NCBI RefSeq assembly: GCF_051903925.1 | Contig: NZ_CP173678.1 | Coordinates: forward strand, 434,001 to 498,000 | DNA length: 64,000 nucleotides | Direction: 5' to 3' | Source: G051903925 sp051903925 | GTDB lineage: Bacteria > Pseudomonadota > Alphaproteobacteria > Zavarziniales > Zavarziniaceae | Shown here: piece after piece, positions 8,739 to 20,367 of the stretch | How the letters are laid out: each line of letters starts with the position of its first letter | Numbering within the stretch: position 1 is the stretch's first letter | Notes under the pieces: model-generated | Told to the model about the DNA's origin: nothing | The model's input: only the letters and a program-made list of their open reading frames with translations | Databases searched by the model: none | Position numbers and translations under genes: made by a program

Positions 8739-10697
8739 GTGCTGTCCCGCGAGCCCGTGCCCCAAGACCTGATCGTCCGCGACGACGATGACATCCCCTC
8801 CAACACCAGCACGGCAGCGCCCTTTGCCGCGGTGCTGGAGGCCCGGCTGAACCGGCGCGGCATGCTGGGGGCGCTGGGCTCGACGGCGCTGCTGGGCGTG
8901 CTGGGCGGCTTCCTGCCGCGCGGCGCCCAGGCGGCGGAGGACGCGCCCGCGCCGGTCTCGACCCTGACCTTCAAGGACGTGCCGCTGGTCCATGACGCCA
9001 GCCATCATGTGGCCGAGGGCTACGACGCCCAGGTCCTGATCCGCTGGGGCGATGCCGTCGCCAAGGATGCGCCCGCCTTCGACCCCGCCGCCCAGACGGC
9101 GGCCGCCCAGGCCAAGCAGTTCGGCTACAACAACGACATGATCGCCTTCTTCCCGCTGCCCGTGGGATCGCAGGCGAGCGACCATGGCCTGCTCTGCATC
9201 AATCACGAGTACACCAACACGCCGCTGATGTTCCCCGGCATCGCCGACGAGGACTCGGCACCCGGCGCCATCACCGTCGAACAGGCCGGCATCGAGATCG
9301 CCGCCCATGGCATCTCGGTGATCGAGGTCAAGCGCACCGACGGCAAGTGGGCGGTCGTGCCCGACAGCACCTATGCCCGCCGCATCAGCCTGGCCGAGAC
9401 CGAGTTCACGGTGAGCGGCCCGGTCGCGGGCCATGACAAGCTGAAGACCTCCGCCGATCCGACCGGGACACGCGTGATCGGCACGATCAACAACTGCGCC
9501 GGCGGCTGGACGCCCTGGGGCACCTATCTCTCGGCGGAAGAGAACTTCCACCAGTATTTTGCCGGCAAGAACGGCGAGCCGATCTACAAGCGCTATGGCG
9601 TCTCGGGCAAGCCCGCCTATGGCTGGGGCCGCCACGTCGCGCGCTTCGACATCGAGAAGGAGCCGAACGAGCCCAACCGCTTCGGCTGGGTAGTCGAGGT
9701 CGACCCCTATGACCCGGCAGCGAAGCCGATCAAGCGCACTGCGCTCGGCCACTTCAAGCACGAGAACGCGTCGAGCGTCATCTCGGCCGATGGTCGCCTG
9801 GTCGTCTACTCGGGCGATGACGAGCGCTTCGAGTATGTCTACCGCTACGTCTCGACGGGCAAGGTGAACCTGGAGGACCGCGCCGCCAATGCCGGCCTGC
9901 TGGACGACGGCGTGCTCTCGGTTGCCCGCTTCAACGAGGACGGCACGGTGACCTGGCTGCCCCTGGTCCATGGCCAGGGTCCCCTCACGGCCGAGAACGG
10001 CTTCAACTCCCAGGCGGACGTGCTGCTGGAGACGCGCCGCGCCGCCGACCTGCTGAAGCCGACGCCGATGGACCGGCCGGAAGATGTCGAGGCGAATCCG
10101 GTTACCGGCCGGGTTTACCTGATGCTGACCAAGAACGACCGCCGCACGCCCGACCAGGTCGACGCCGCCAACCAGCGCTTCAACAATGTCCATGGCCACG
10201 TGATCGAGATGATCCCGCCGGGCGAGGCGGGCGCGGTCGACCACACGGCCGAGACCTTTACCTGGGACATCTTCCTGCGCGGCGGCGATCCGGAAAAGCG
10301 CGCCCACGGCGCCAAGTTCGGCAAGGGCACGGCCGATACCGGCTGGTTCGCCAATCCCGACAATGTCGCCTTTGACCCCCAGGGCCGGGTCTGGATCGCG
10401 ACCGACGGCTTTCCAGACTTCGACCGGCCGGATGGCCTGTTCGCGATGGATGCGGAGGGCGAGGCGCGCGGCCTGTCCAAGCGCTTCTTCGCCTGCCCGC
10501 AGGGTGCTGAGATGTGCGGCCCCTGCTTCACGCCCGACGGCACGACCCTGTTCCTGGCGATCCAGCATCCGGGCGAGGGCGACGGCTCGACCTTTGACAA
10601 GCCGCTCAACCGCTGGCCCGACAATGTGGACGGCATGCCGCCGCGGCCCGCGATCGTCGTCGTGACCCACCGCGAGGGCAAGCCGATCGGCACCTGA
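8739..10697 (+). CDS. phoX: PhoX-family alkaline phosphatase
   Basis: The 652-residue protein belongs to the PhoX (DUF839) family of calcium/iron-dependent phosphatases, which release phosphate from organic esters outside the inner membrane. A twin-arginine signal is seen at about residues 38-65 (RRGMLGALGSTALLGVLGG, cleavage near GAQAAE), so Tat export is expected. Typical blocks include CINHEYTN, NNCAGGWTPWGTYLSAEE, FKHENAS, VVYSGDDERFEYVYRYVS and PDNVAFDPQGRVWIATDG. The start is GTG at 8739 with GGAG eight bases upstream. It is divergent from pstS and has its own Pho box. Confidence 0.93.
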   Translation: MLSREPVPQDLIVRDDDDIPSNTSTAAPFAAVLEARLNRRGMLGALGSTALLGVLGGFLPRGAQAAEDAPAPVSTLTFKDVPLVHDASHHVAEGYDAQVLIRWGDAVAKDAPAFDPAAQTAAAQAKQFGYNNDMIAFFPLPVGSQASDHGLLCINHEYTNTPLMFPGIADEDSAPGAITVEQAGIEIAAHGISVIEVKRTDGKWAVVPDSTYARRISLAETEFTVSGPVAGHDKLKTSADPTGTRVIGTINNCAGGWTPWGTYLSAEENFHQYFAGKNGEPIYKRYGVSGKPAYGWGRHVARFDIEKEPNEPNRFGWVVEVDPYDPAAKPIKRTALGHFKHENASSVISADGRLVVYSGDDERFEYVYRYVSTGKVNLEDRAANAGLLDDGVLSVARFNEDGTVTWLPLVHGQGPLTAENGFNSQADVLLETRRAADLLKPTPMDRPEDVEANPVTGRVYLMLTKNDRRTPDQVDAANQRFNNVHGHVIEMIPPGEAGAVDHTAETFTWDIFLRGGDPEKRAHGAKFGKGTADTGWFANPDNVAFDPQGRVWIATDGFPDFDRPDGLFAMDAEGEARGLSKRFFACPQGAEMCGPCFTPDGTTLFLAIQHPGEGDGSTFDKPLNRWPDNVDGMPPRPAIVVVTHREGKPIGT

Positions 10698-10725
10698 TAC
10701 GCGTTGCGGTACCCCCACAACTCCA

Positions 10726-10755
10726 GGGCGCGCCATCGGTGCGCCCTTCTCTTTT
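10726..10755 (+). terminator. Rho-independent terminator of phoX
   Basis: A GGGCGC / GCGCCC stem (10726-10746) is followed by TTCTCTTTT. It lies 28 bases after the phoX stop and 44 bases before tenA. Confidence 0.7.
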
Positions 10756-10798
10756 GCCGTCCTGCGCGATAGGAACGCCTTTGGGCGGGAGGATTGCG

Positions 10799-11458
10799 AT
10801 GGATGTTTTTGACCGGCTGAAGGCAGAAGCAGCCGACGACTGGCAGAGCTATGTCAGCCACGCCTTTGTCCGTCGGATGGGCGACGGCACGCTGTCGCAA
10901 GGTGCCTTCCGCGCCTATCTGGTCCAGGACTATCTGTTCCTGATCCAGTTCGCGCGGGCCTATGCGCTGGCCGCCTACAAGAGCCGGACGGTCGCCGACA
11001 TTACGGCGGCACAGGCCGGCCTTGCCGCGATCCTGGAGGAGACGGCGCTGCACGTCCGCCTGTGCGGCCGCTGGGGCCTGTCGCCCGCGGACCTGGAGGC
11101 GACGGCCGAGCACAGCACCACGGTCGCCTATACGCGCTTCGTGCTGGACTGCGGCGCCGCCGGCGACCTCCTTGACCTGCACGCAGCGCTTGCCCCCTGC
11201 GTCATCGGCTATGCCGAAATCGGCCTGGCCCTGGCGCCCGATGGCGTCGCGGCGCTGGCGGACCATCCCTATCGCGACTGGATCGCCGAATATGCGGGCG
11301 ATACCTATCAGGGCGTCGCCGCCGCCGCGCGGGCGCATCTGGACGACTTGGCCGCGCGCACGATGACGGAGCGTCGCTTTCCCGACCTGGCACGCATCTT
11401 CGGCGCCGCAAGCCGGCTGGAGGCCGACTTCTGGCAGATGGGGCTGGACGCCGCCTGA
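10799..11458 (+). CDS. tenA: TenA-family aminopyrimidine aminohydrolase / thiaminase II
   Basis: The 219-residue, all-helical TenA protein probably salvages pyrimidine from degraded thiamine by hydrolysing aminopyrimidines. Conserved features include YLVQDYLFL with the active-site Asp and Tyr, the catalytic Cys in LAPCVIGYAEIG, and the C-terminal glutamate region near ASRLEADFWQMGL. The ATG at 10799 follows GGGAGGATTGCG, a strong ribosome binding site; a longer reading frame begins inside the phoX terminator. No TPP riboswitch or thiamine gene is next to it. Confidence 0.9.
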   Translation: MDVFDRLKAEAADDWQSYVSHAFVRRMGDGTLSQGAFRAYLVQDYLFLIQFARAYALAAYKSRTVADITAAQAGLAAILEETALHVRLCGRWGLSPADLEATAEHSTTVAYTRFVLDCGAAGDLLDLHAALAPCVIGYAEIGLALAPDGVAALADHPYRDWIAEYAGDTYQGVAAAARAHLDDLAARTMTERRFPDLARIFGAASRLEADFWQMGLDAA

Positions 11459-11461
11459 GGT

Positions 11462-12751
11462 CTACCGCCCCGCCGGGAGGTAGACGGTAAAGACGCTGCC
11501 CTTGCCCGACGTGCTCTCGACGCCCAGCACGCCCTGATGGCGGTTCACGATGTGCTTCACGATGGCCAGGCCCAGGCCGGTCGTCCCCAGGGCGCGGGAG
11601 CGGGCGGCATCCACCCGGTAGAAGCGCTCCGTCAGGCGGGGCAGGTGTTCGCGCGCGATGCCCGGCCCCTCGTCCCGCACGGCGATGGCAAAGGCGGCGC
11701 CGCGGTGCCGCCAGGCCAGGCCAACGGGCGCCTGCTGCAACAGGCTGGCAGAGATCGTCACCGTCTTGCCCGGCCCGCCATGCAGAATCGCATTGTCGAT
11801 CAGGTTGTGAAACACCTGATCCAGCTCATGCGCATCGCCCACGGCCGGGGGAAGATCGGGGGCCACATCCAGGACGAGCTGGCCCTGGCCCGCCTGGGCG
11901 CGCCATTCCAGGCTTTCGACGGCGCGGCGCAGCACCGCCCCCAGGTCCACGAAGCCCTTTGGCGGGGACAGCTCATTGAGCTCGACCCGCGAAAGGGAAA
12001 GCAGGTCGCCGACCAGGCGGGTCATGCGATCGACCTGATGCGCCATGCTGGCCAGGAAGCGATCGCGCGCCGCCGGATCGTCACGCGCCGGGCCTTGCAG
12101 CGTCTCGATCGTCGCGGCCACGGCGGCCAGGGGGGTGCGGATCTCGTGGCTGGCATTGGCGACGAAGTCGGCCCGCATCTGCTCGATCCGCTTCGGCGCC
12201 GACAGGTCCGTGAACAGCAGGATGGCCCGGGCGCCGAGCGGACCCGCGGGCTCCAGGCTGGCGACCCGGCAGGACAGGTCGCGCGGGACCGGCCCCGCCA
12301 GGGTCAATTCCACGACCAGGCTTGAGCCACCTTCCAGCACCCGCTCCACCGCCTGGAGCAGTTCGGGCTGGCGCAGCAGGGTCGGCAGTTCGCGCCCCCG
12401 CACCTCCACCCCGAAGAGGTCGATGGCGGCCAGGTTCAGGTGCAGCACCGCCATGTCGAGGCCCAGCAGCAGGATCGGCTCCGGCACGCGATCCAGCACG
12501 GTCAGGGCCTCCGCCCGTGCTGCGTCCCCCTCGCCCACCGCGGCGGTGCCGTCGTCGGCGGCGGCTTCCGCAGCGGCCCAGCGCACCGCGCGCGGACCGG
12601 TCAACAGGGCGGCGCCCGCCGCCAGGACGGCCAGGATCATCGCGGTCCAGGGCGTCACGCCGCCGGCCAGGGCCAGCAGGACCAGGACCAGGATGGCGGG
12701 GCCGCCTGCGACGGCCAGGGCGCGCAGCCGGCGGCCGTGCTCCGGCGCCAT
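11462..12751 (-). CDS. phoR: PhoR-like phosphate regulon sensor histidine kinase
   Basis: The 429-residue kinase has two N-terminal membrane helices (about residues 14-52), a PAS domain (about 80-185), HisKA with phospho-acceptor His202 in NASHEIRTPL, and a HATPase domain with N box HNLIDNAILHGG, G1 DEGPGI and G2 TTGLGLAI. This architecture and the nearby phosphate genes match PhoR. It is not in the phoB operon: it lies 8 kb away and follows another histidine kinase gene by one base. The PhoR name rests on architecture and location rather than on a specific motif. Confidence 0.75.
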   Translation of the reverse strand: MAPEHGRRLRALAVAGGPAILVLVLLALAGGVTPWTAMILAVLAAGAALLTGPRAVRWAAAEAAADDGTAAVGEGDAARAEALTVLDRVPEPILLLGLDMAVLHLNLAAIDLFGVEVRGRELPTLLRQPELLQAVERVLEGGSSLVVELTLAGPVPRDLSCRVASLEPAGPLGARAILLFTDLSAPKRIEQMRADFVANASHEIRTPLAAVAATIETLQGPARDDPAARDRFLASMAHQVDRMTRLVGDLLSLSRVELNELSPPKGFVDLGAVLRRAVESLEWRAQAGQGQLVLDVAPDLPPAVGDAHELDQVFHNLIDNAILHGGPGKTVTISASLLQQAPVGLAWRHRGAAFAIAVRDEGPGIAREHLPRLTERFYRVDAARSRALGTTGLGLAIVKHIVNRHQGVLGVESTSGKGSVFTVYLPAGR

Positions 12752-12752
12752 C

Positions 12753-14294
12753 TCAGTCGATCAGGCGCGCGGCGGGGAAGCGGCAGCGCACGACCGTCCC
12801 CTGGCCCAGGGCGCTTTCCAGTTCCAGGGTGCCGCCATGCAACTCGATCAGGGCGCGGGTCAGCGGCAGGCCCAGGCCGATGCCGCCATGGCGACGGTCG
12901 AGCGCGCCATCGATGCGGCCAAACCGTTCCAGCGCCACCGGCAGCTGTTCCGGTGCCATGCCGGCCCCATCGTCCGCGACCGCCAAGATGAGCTGGTCGT
13001 CCCGGCGATAGGCTTCGACCCGGATGTGGCCATTGTCGTGCGTGAAGTCGAGCGCGTTCTGGATCAGGTTGCCCATGGCCTGGCGCACGCGCCGCCCATC
13101 TACGTCCAGGCGCGGCAGGTTGGGAGGCACCACCACGGTCAGGGCGATCTTGCGCTGCGCCAGCTCCTCCTCGAAATCAGCCAGGGCGGCCTCGATCAGG
13201 TTGCCCGCCTCCACCGGCTCGTAGACCAGTTCCAGCATGCCGGCATCGGCCTTGGACAATTCCAGCAGGCGGTTGATCAGGTTCAGCAGCTTGCGCCCGC
13301 CCTTCACGATCTCGACGCTGTAGTCGACATAGCGGCGATCGCCGACCGTGCCGAGGGCCTCGTCCCGGATGATCTCGGAAAAGCCGATGATGGCGTTAAG
13401 CGGCGTGCGCAGTTCGTGGCTGACCGTCGCCACGAATTCCGACTTGGCTCGGCTGGCGCGCTCCGCCTCGTCCCGGGCTTCGGCCAGGCTGCGGGCCAGT
13501 TCCTTCAGATCGTCGCTCTGCTGTTCCAGCCGCGAGCGGATCGACTGCAGTTCGGCCACGCGGTCGGCCAGTTGCTGCTCGTGCCGCTTCAGCTCCGAGA
13601 CGTCGTGGTAGATGCGTACCCGCCCCCCGGTGCGCGAACGGTATTCGCGTATGTTCATGTGGTCCGACGGCAGGACCGAGTTGGCCAGGGCCGAGGCTTC
13701 CCGCGTCATCGCCGTGGCATAAGGGGTGCCGACGATGGTGCTGTGCGCCAGCAGGGGAAAGCGGCCCAGGTACTTGCTGTTGCTGAGGATCAGGCGGTCG
13801 GCGTCGTCGAACAGCAGGAAGCCGTCATCCATCGCCTCAATCGCCTCGCGCAGGATCTCGTGCGCGGTGTCCAGTTCGCGCTGGGCATTGGCCGTCGTCG
13901 TGATGTCCCGCCCGGTACCGACATAGCCCAGAAATCGGCCATCCTCGCCAAAGCGCGGCGCCCCGCTTTCCACGATCCGGCGGCCGCCCACCACGCTGTG
14001 AAAGTCGCGGAACGGCTTGCGCAGGCCCAGGTCGCGCAGATGCGCGGCCCAGGTCTTCGGATCGTCTCGGATGTCGGCCAGCTCGTGGCGGGCATGGCCG
14101 CGCAGCTCGGTCGCTGCAACGCCATAGGTCGCGTCGGGCCCGCCGTCGACGCGAGTCAGGCGGAGGTCGGCATCGGTCTGCCACACCCAGTCGGCCCCCA
14201 GCAGCAGCAATGTCTGCGGCAGGTCGGCCAGTGCGGTGCCGATGATCCCCTCGTGCAGAGGCCCGTCCTCCTGCCCTTCGTGTCCCGACCGCAC
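12753..14294 (-). CDS. PAS-domain sensor histidine kinase (soluble)
   Basis: The 513-residue protein has no clear membrane segment. Two PAS-like domains (about residues 32-135 and 148-238) are followed by a coiled-coil linker (238-285), HisKA with His293 in ATVSHELRTPLN, and HATPase with N box MGNLIQNALDF, G1 DDGAGM and G2 GGIGLGLPL. The signal and partner response regulator are unknown; none is adjacent. It ends one base before the phoR-like gene starts, so the two are probably cotranscribed. The GTG at 14294 is the longest start; no good ribosome binding site is visible, so the N-terminus is uncertain. Confidence 0.85.
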   Translation of the reverse strand: MRSGHEGQEDGPLHEGIIGTALADLPQTLLLLGADWVWQTDADLRLTRVDGGPDATYGVAATELRGHARHELADIRDDPKTWAAHLRDLGLRKPFRDFHSVVGGRRIVESGAPRFGEDGRFLGYVGTGRDITTTANAQRELDTAHEILREAIEAMDDGFLLFDDADRLILSNSKYLGRFPLLAHSTIVGTPYATAMTREASALANSVLPSDHMNIREYRSRTGGRVRIYHDVSELKRHEQQLADRVAELQSIRSRLEQQSDDLKELARSLAEARDEAERASRAKSEFVATVSHELRTPLNAIIGFSEIIRDEALGTVGDRRYVDYSVEIVKGGRKLLNLINRLLELSKADAGMLELVYEPVEAGNLIEAALADFEEELAQRKIALTVVVPPNLPRLDVDGRRVRQAMGNLIQNALDFTHDNGHIRVEAYRRDDQLILAVADDGAGMAPEQLPVALERFGRIDGALDRRHGGIGLGLPLTRALIELHGGTLELESALGQGTVVRCRFPAARLID

Positions 14295-14323
14295 CGGGGG
14301 CGACGATCCCGCTTGCGCCCGCC

Positions 14324-16585
14324 TCAGCGCCGGTGGTCGTGCGCGCTCAGCGCCGCCAGATTGACCAGTTCCGACATTGTAGCGCCCAGCGGTGCGATCT
14401 GCACCGGGTGGGACAGGCCAATCAGCAAGGGTCCAATCACCGTGCCGCCGCCCAGTTCCTGCAACAGCTTCGAGGCGATGTTGGCGGAGTGCAGGCCGGG
14501 CATGATCAGCACGTTGGCGGGGCTGGTCAGGCGGCAGAAGGGGTAGAGGGCCGCTACCTGCGGGTTCAGGGCGACGTCCACCGCCATCTCGCCATCATAC
14601 TCGAAGTCGAGGTCGCGCTGATCCAGCAGGGCAACCGCCTCGCGCACATGGTCGGCCGTGCCGCGGATCGGGTTGCCGAAGGTCGAATGCGACAGCAGGG
14701 CGACGCGCGGCTCATGCCCCAGGCGGCGGGCGACGGCGGCACTCTGCACCGTGATGTCCGCCAGTTCCGCGGCGGTGGGCCGCTCCGTCACCGACGTGTC
14801 GGAGACGAAGATGGTGCGACCGCGCGCCACGATGATCGACAGGCCGAACACGCGCCGCCCCGGCTGGGGGTCGATCACGCGCTGGATCTCTTCCAGCGCG
14901 GCGGCATAGGACCGCGTGACGCCGGTGATCATCGCGTCCGCGTCGCCCAGCGCCACCATGCAGGCGGCAAAAGTGTTGCGGTCGTTGTTCACCAGGCGCT
15001 GGCAGTCGCGCAGCAGGAAGCCGCGGCGCTGCAGTCGTTCGTAGAGGAACTCGGTGAACTGGGCATTGCTGGTCGAGGTCCGGGCATTGTGGATCTCGAT
15101 CTGCTCGCCGGGGTCGATGCCGATCGCCGCCAGCGTCGCGTGCACGCGCTCCTCGCGCCCGATCAGGATCGGCGTGCCATAGCCCGCGTTGCGGAAGTCG
15201 ATGGCGGCGCGGATCACCTTCTCTTCCTCGCCCTCGGCGAAGACGACGCGCTTGGGATTGGCCCGCACGTTCTCCAGGATCAGCGACAGGAGCCCCGCCG
15301 TGGGATCCAGGCGCGCCTTCAGCTCGGTGCGATAGGCCGCCATGTCGATGATCGGCCGGCGGGCGACGCCGCTGGCCATCGCGGCCTGGGCCACGGCCGG
15401 CGGCACATGGCTGATCAGGCGCGGGTCGAACGGCACGGGGATGATGTACTTGGCCCCGTATTGGGGCCGCGCCCCGGAATAGGCGGCCGCCACCTCGTCC
15501 GGCACGTCGGCGCGGGCAAGCTCGGCCAGTGCGTTGACGGCCGCGATCTTCATCGGGTCGTTGATCGTGCGCGCCCGCACGTCCAGCGCACCGCGGAAGA
15601 TGTAGGGGAAACCCAGGACGTTGTTGACCTGGTTGGGATAGTCGGAGCGGCCCGTGGCCACGATCGCGTCGGAGCGCACGGCCTCCACCTCCTCCGGCGT
15701 GATCTCCGGATCGGGATTGGCCATGGCGAAGATGATCGGCTTGTCCGCCATGCTGGCGACCATGGCCGGGGTCACGGCGCCCTTGACCGACAGGCCCAGG
15801 AAGACGTCGGCGCCGACCATCGCCTCTTCCAGGGTGCGGGCGCCGGTGGTCACGGCGTGGGCCGACTTCCACTGGTTCATGCCCTCGGTCCGGCCGCGAT
15901 AGATGACACCCTTGGAATCACACAGGATCGCGTTGTCGGGCGGCAGGCCCATCGCCTTGATCAGCTCAATGCAGGCGATCGACGCGGCCCCCGCCCCGTT
16001 CACCACCACCTTGGCGTCGCGGATGCTGCGGCCGGTCAGGTGCAGGGCGTTGACCAGGCCCGCGGCACAGATGATCGCGGTGCCGTGCTGGTCGTCGTGA
16101 AAGACGGGAATGTCCATCAGTTCGCGCAGGCGCTGCTCGACCATGAAACATTCCGGCGCCTTGATGTCCTCAAGGTTGATGCCGCCGAAGCTGGGCCCCA
16201 GGAACCGGATGCAGTTGACCAGTTCGTCGACGTCCGAGGTATCGACCTCCAGGTCGATCGAATCGACGTCGGCAAAGCGCTTGAAGAGGACGGCCTTGCC
16301 CTCCATCACCGGCTTGGACGCCAGCGCGCCCAGGTCGCCCAGGCCCAGGATGGCCGTGCCGTTGGAGATCACGGCGACCAGGTTGCCCTTGGCCGTGTAG
16401 TCGAACGCGGTATCCGGATCCGCGGCGATCGCCAGGACGGGCACGGCCACGCCCGGCGAATAGGCAAGGCTGAGGTCCCGCTGCGTCGCCATCGGCTTGG
16501 TCGGGACGATCTGCAGCTTTCCTGCCCGGCCGCTCGAATGGAACAGAAGCGCTTCCTCGTCGCTGACCGTATTGCGCTTCGTCAC
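14324..16585 (-). CDS. maeB: NADP-dependent malic enzyme with phosphotransacetylase-like domain
   Basis: The 753-residue protein is the MaeB hybrid type. The N-terminal malic enzyme (about residues 1-430) has YSPGVAVPVLAI, the catalytic Lys region ASKPVMEGKAVLFK, metal-binding VFHDDQHGTA and the nucleotide site VVNGAGAAS. The C-terminal half resembles phosphotransacetylase (FAEGEEEKVIRAA, GDADAMITG), a domain thought to be regulatory rather than catalytic in this family. It converts malate to pyruvate and CO2. I chose the GTG at 16583-16585 (VTKRNTVSDEEAL); earlier in-frame starts would run into the divergent mutS leader. Confidence 0.9.
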   Translation of the reverse strand: MTKRNTVSDEEALLFHSSGRAGKLQIVPTKPMATQRDLSLAYSPGVAVPVLAIAADPDTAFDYTAKGNLVAVISNGTAILGLGDLGALASKPVMEGKAVLFKRFADVDSIDLEVDTSDVDELVNCIRFLGPSFGGINLEDIKAPECFMVEQRLRELMDIPVFHDDQHGTAIICAAGLVNALHLTGRSIRDAKVVVNGAGAASIACIELIKAMGLPPDNAILCDSKGVIYRGRTEGMNQWKSAHAVTTGARTLEEAMVGADVFLGLSVKGAVTPAMVASMADKPIIFAMANPDPEITPEEVEAVRSDAIVATGRSDYPNQVNNVLGFPYIFRGALDVRARTINDPMKIAAVNALAELARADVPDEVAAAYSGARPQYGAKYIIPVPFDPRLISHVPPAVAQAAMASGVARRPIIDMAAYRTELKARLDPTAGLLSLILENVRANPKRVVFAEGEEEKVIRAAIDFRNAGYGTPILIGREERVHATLAAIGIDPGEQIEIHNARTSTSNAQFTEFLYERLQRRGFLLRDCQRLVNNDRNTFAACMVALGDADAMITGVTRSYAAALEEIQRVIDPQPGRRVFGLSIIVARGRTIFVSDTSVTERPTAAELADITVQSAAVARRLGHEPRVALLSHSTFGNPIRGTADHVREAVALLDQRDLDFEYDGEMAVDVALNPQVAALYPFCRLTSPANVLIMPGLHSANIASKLLQELGGGTVIGPLLIGLSHPVQIAPLGATMSELVNLAALSAHDHRR

Positions 16586-16719
16586 ACCCAAGATCCTTAT
16601 CCGCCCGTGTCGCGGGCGACTATGCCGGGCCGCACTTCCCCGTGTCCAGCGCAGCCCCGCGCAAATCTGGTCCGCATTCCAGGCTGTGGCCCCCCTGCGT
16701 CGTGCTAGTGTCCGCCGCC

Positions 16720-19434
<2,715 letters not shown>

Positions 19435-19449
19435 TGCGAAGTATTCGCA
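19435..19449. promoter_or_regulatory. Fur-family-like palindrome upstream of sdhCDAB
   Basis: TGCGAAGTATTCGCA is a 7-1-7 inverted repeat with one mismatched pair, beginning directly after the mutS stop codon. It resembles Fur-type boxes of alphaproteobacteria. It lies 64 bases upstream of the proposed -35 of the sdh operon. Its use by a regulator is inferred. Confidence 0.4.
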
Positions 19450-19512
19450 ACACTTGGCGTGGATGAGCGGTGTTGGCGGCGTTGCCATGCCGCGCACGCA
19501 GGGACCGAAAGA

Positions 19513-19540
19513 TTGACTGCGGGTGGTCGGCCACTAGTAT
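19513..19540 (+). promoter_or_regulatory. Sigma70-type promoter of sdhCDAB
   Basis: -35 TTGACT (19513-19518), 16-base spacer, -10 TAGTAT (19535-19540). Predicted transcription start near 19548, giving a leader of about 38 bases before sdhC. Confidence 0.55.
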
Positions 19541-19585
19541 CGGGCGCGACACGCCAATAGCCGCATTGCACACACAAGGACAGTC

Positions 19586-19993
19586 ATGGCCGGGGTCCAA
19601 CGCCCACGCGCGCCGCATCTCCAGGTCTATCGGCCGCAGATCAGCTCGGTGCTCTCGATCTTCCACCGCATGACGGGCTGCGCCCTCGGCGTCGGTACGC
19701 TGCTGCTCGCCTGGTGGCTGCTGGCCGCCGCGACCGGGCCTGAGGCCTTTGCCACGGCGCAAGGCTTCTTCGGCTCGTGGTTTGGCCGCCTTGTCCTGTT
19801 CGGCTTCACCTGGGCGCTGTCCTATCATTTCCTGAACGGCATCCGGCACCTGTTCTGGGATGCGGGCCTCGGCTTCGAGTTGTCGACGATGGCGAAGTCG
19901 GGCTGGGCCGTGCTGGTCGGCTCGGTCGCCATCACGCTTGCACTCTGGGTCCTTGGCTATGCGATGGCCGCCCCGCAGGGAGTTCCGGCATGA
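19586..19993 (+). CDS. sdhC: Succinate dehydrogenase cytochrome b556 subunit SdhC
   Basis: The 135-residue membrane anchor has three transmembrane helices and the family signature RPQISSVLSIFHRMTGCAL, with the Ser and Arg that line the quinone pocket. The haem-ligand His is in SYHFLNGIRHLFWD. With SdhD it holds the SdhAB head to the inner membrane and passes electrons to ubiquinone. ATG at 19586 follows AAGGA. It overlaps sdhD by ATGA. Confidence 0.95.
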   Translation: MAGVQRPRAPHLQVYRPQISSVLSIFHRMTGCALGVGTLLLAWWLLAAATGPEAFATAQGFFGSWFGRLVLFGFTWALSYHFLNGIRHLFWDAGLGFELSTMAKSGWAVLVGSVAITLALWVLGYAMAAPQGVPA

Positions 19994-20364
19994 GCCTGCG
20001 CACCCCCCTCGCCCGGGCCCGCGGCCTGGGCGCTGCCAAGGACGGCGTCCATCACTGGTGGGTGCAGCGCCTGACCGCGATCGCGCTGATCCCGCTCGTC
20101 CTGTGGTTCATCGTCTCGACCGCGTCGCTGACCTGGGTCGACCATGCGGGCTTCGTCGCCTGGCTGTCCCAGCCGCTGGTGGCAGTCCTGATGATCGCGC
20201 TGCTGGGCACGCTGTTCTATCACCTGAAACTCGGCGCCCAGGTCGTGATCGAGGACTATGTCCATGGCGAGGCGGTCAAGATCGCCTCCCTCGTCGCGCT
20301 GAACTTCGCCTGTTTCATTGTCGGACTTGCGGCGATCTTCGCCGTGCTCAAGGTGGCGCTCTAA
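19990..20364 (+). CDS. sdhD: Succinate dehydrogenase hydrophobic anchor SdhD
   Basis: The 124-residue protein has three transmembrane helices and the SdhD pattern HHWWVQRLTAIALIPLVLW; the haem-ligand His is likely in FYHLKLGAQVVIEDYVHG. The ATG at 19990 overlaps the sdhC stop, indicating coupled translation. sdhA starts three bases after its stop codon. Confidence 0.95.
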   Translation: MSLRTPLARARGLGAAKDGVHHWWVQRLTAIALIPLVLWFIVSTASLTWVDHAGFVAWLSQPLVAVLMIALLGTLFYHLKLGAQVVIEDYVHGEAVKIASLVALNFACFIVGLAAIFAVLKVAL

Positions 20365-20367
20365 GTC

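Noticed and set aside
10698..10798. TPP riboswitch before tenA
   Set aside because: The gap is 101 bases and mostly the phoX terminator; no CTGAGA-type core is seen.
8715..11338. Long antisense frames over phoX and tenA (and similar ones over mutS, sdhA, sucA and lpd)
   Set aside because: They are His/Arg/Gly-rich without motifs, as expected opposite GC-rich genes with strong third-position bias.
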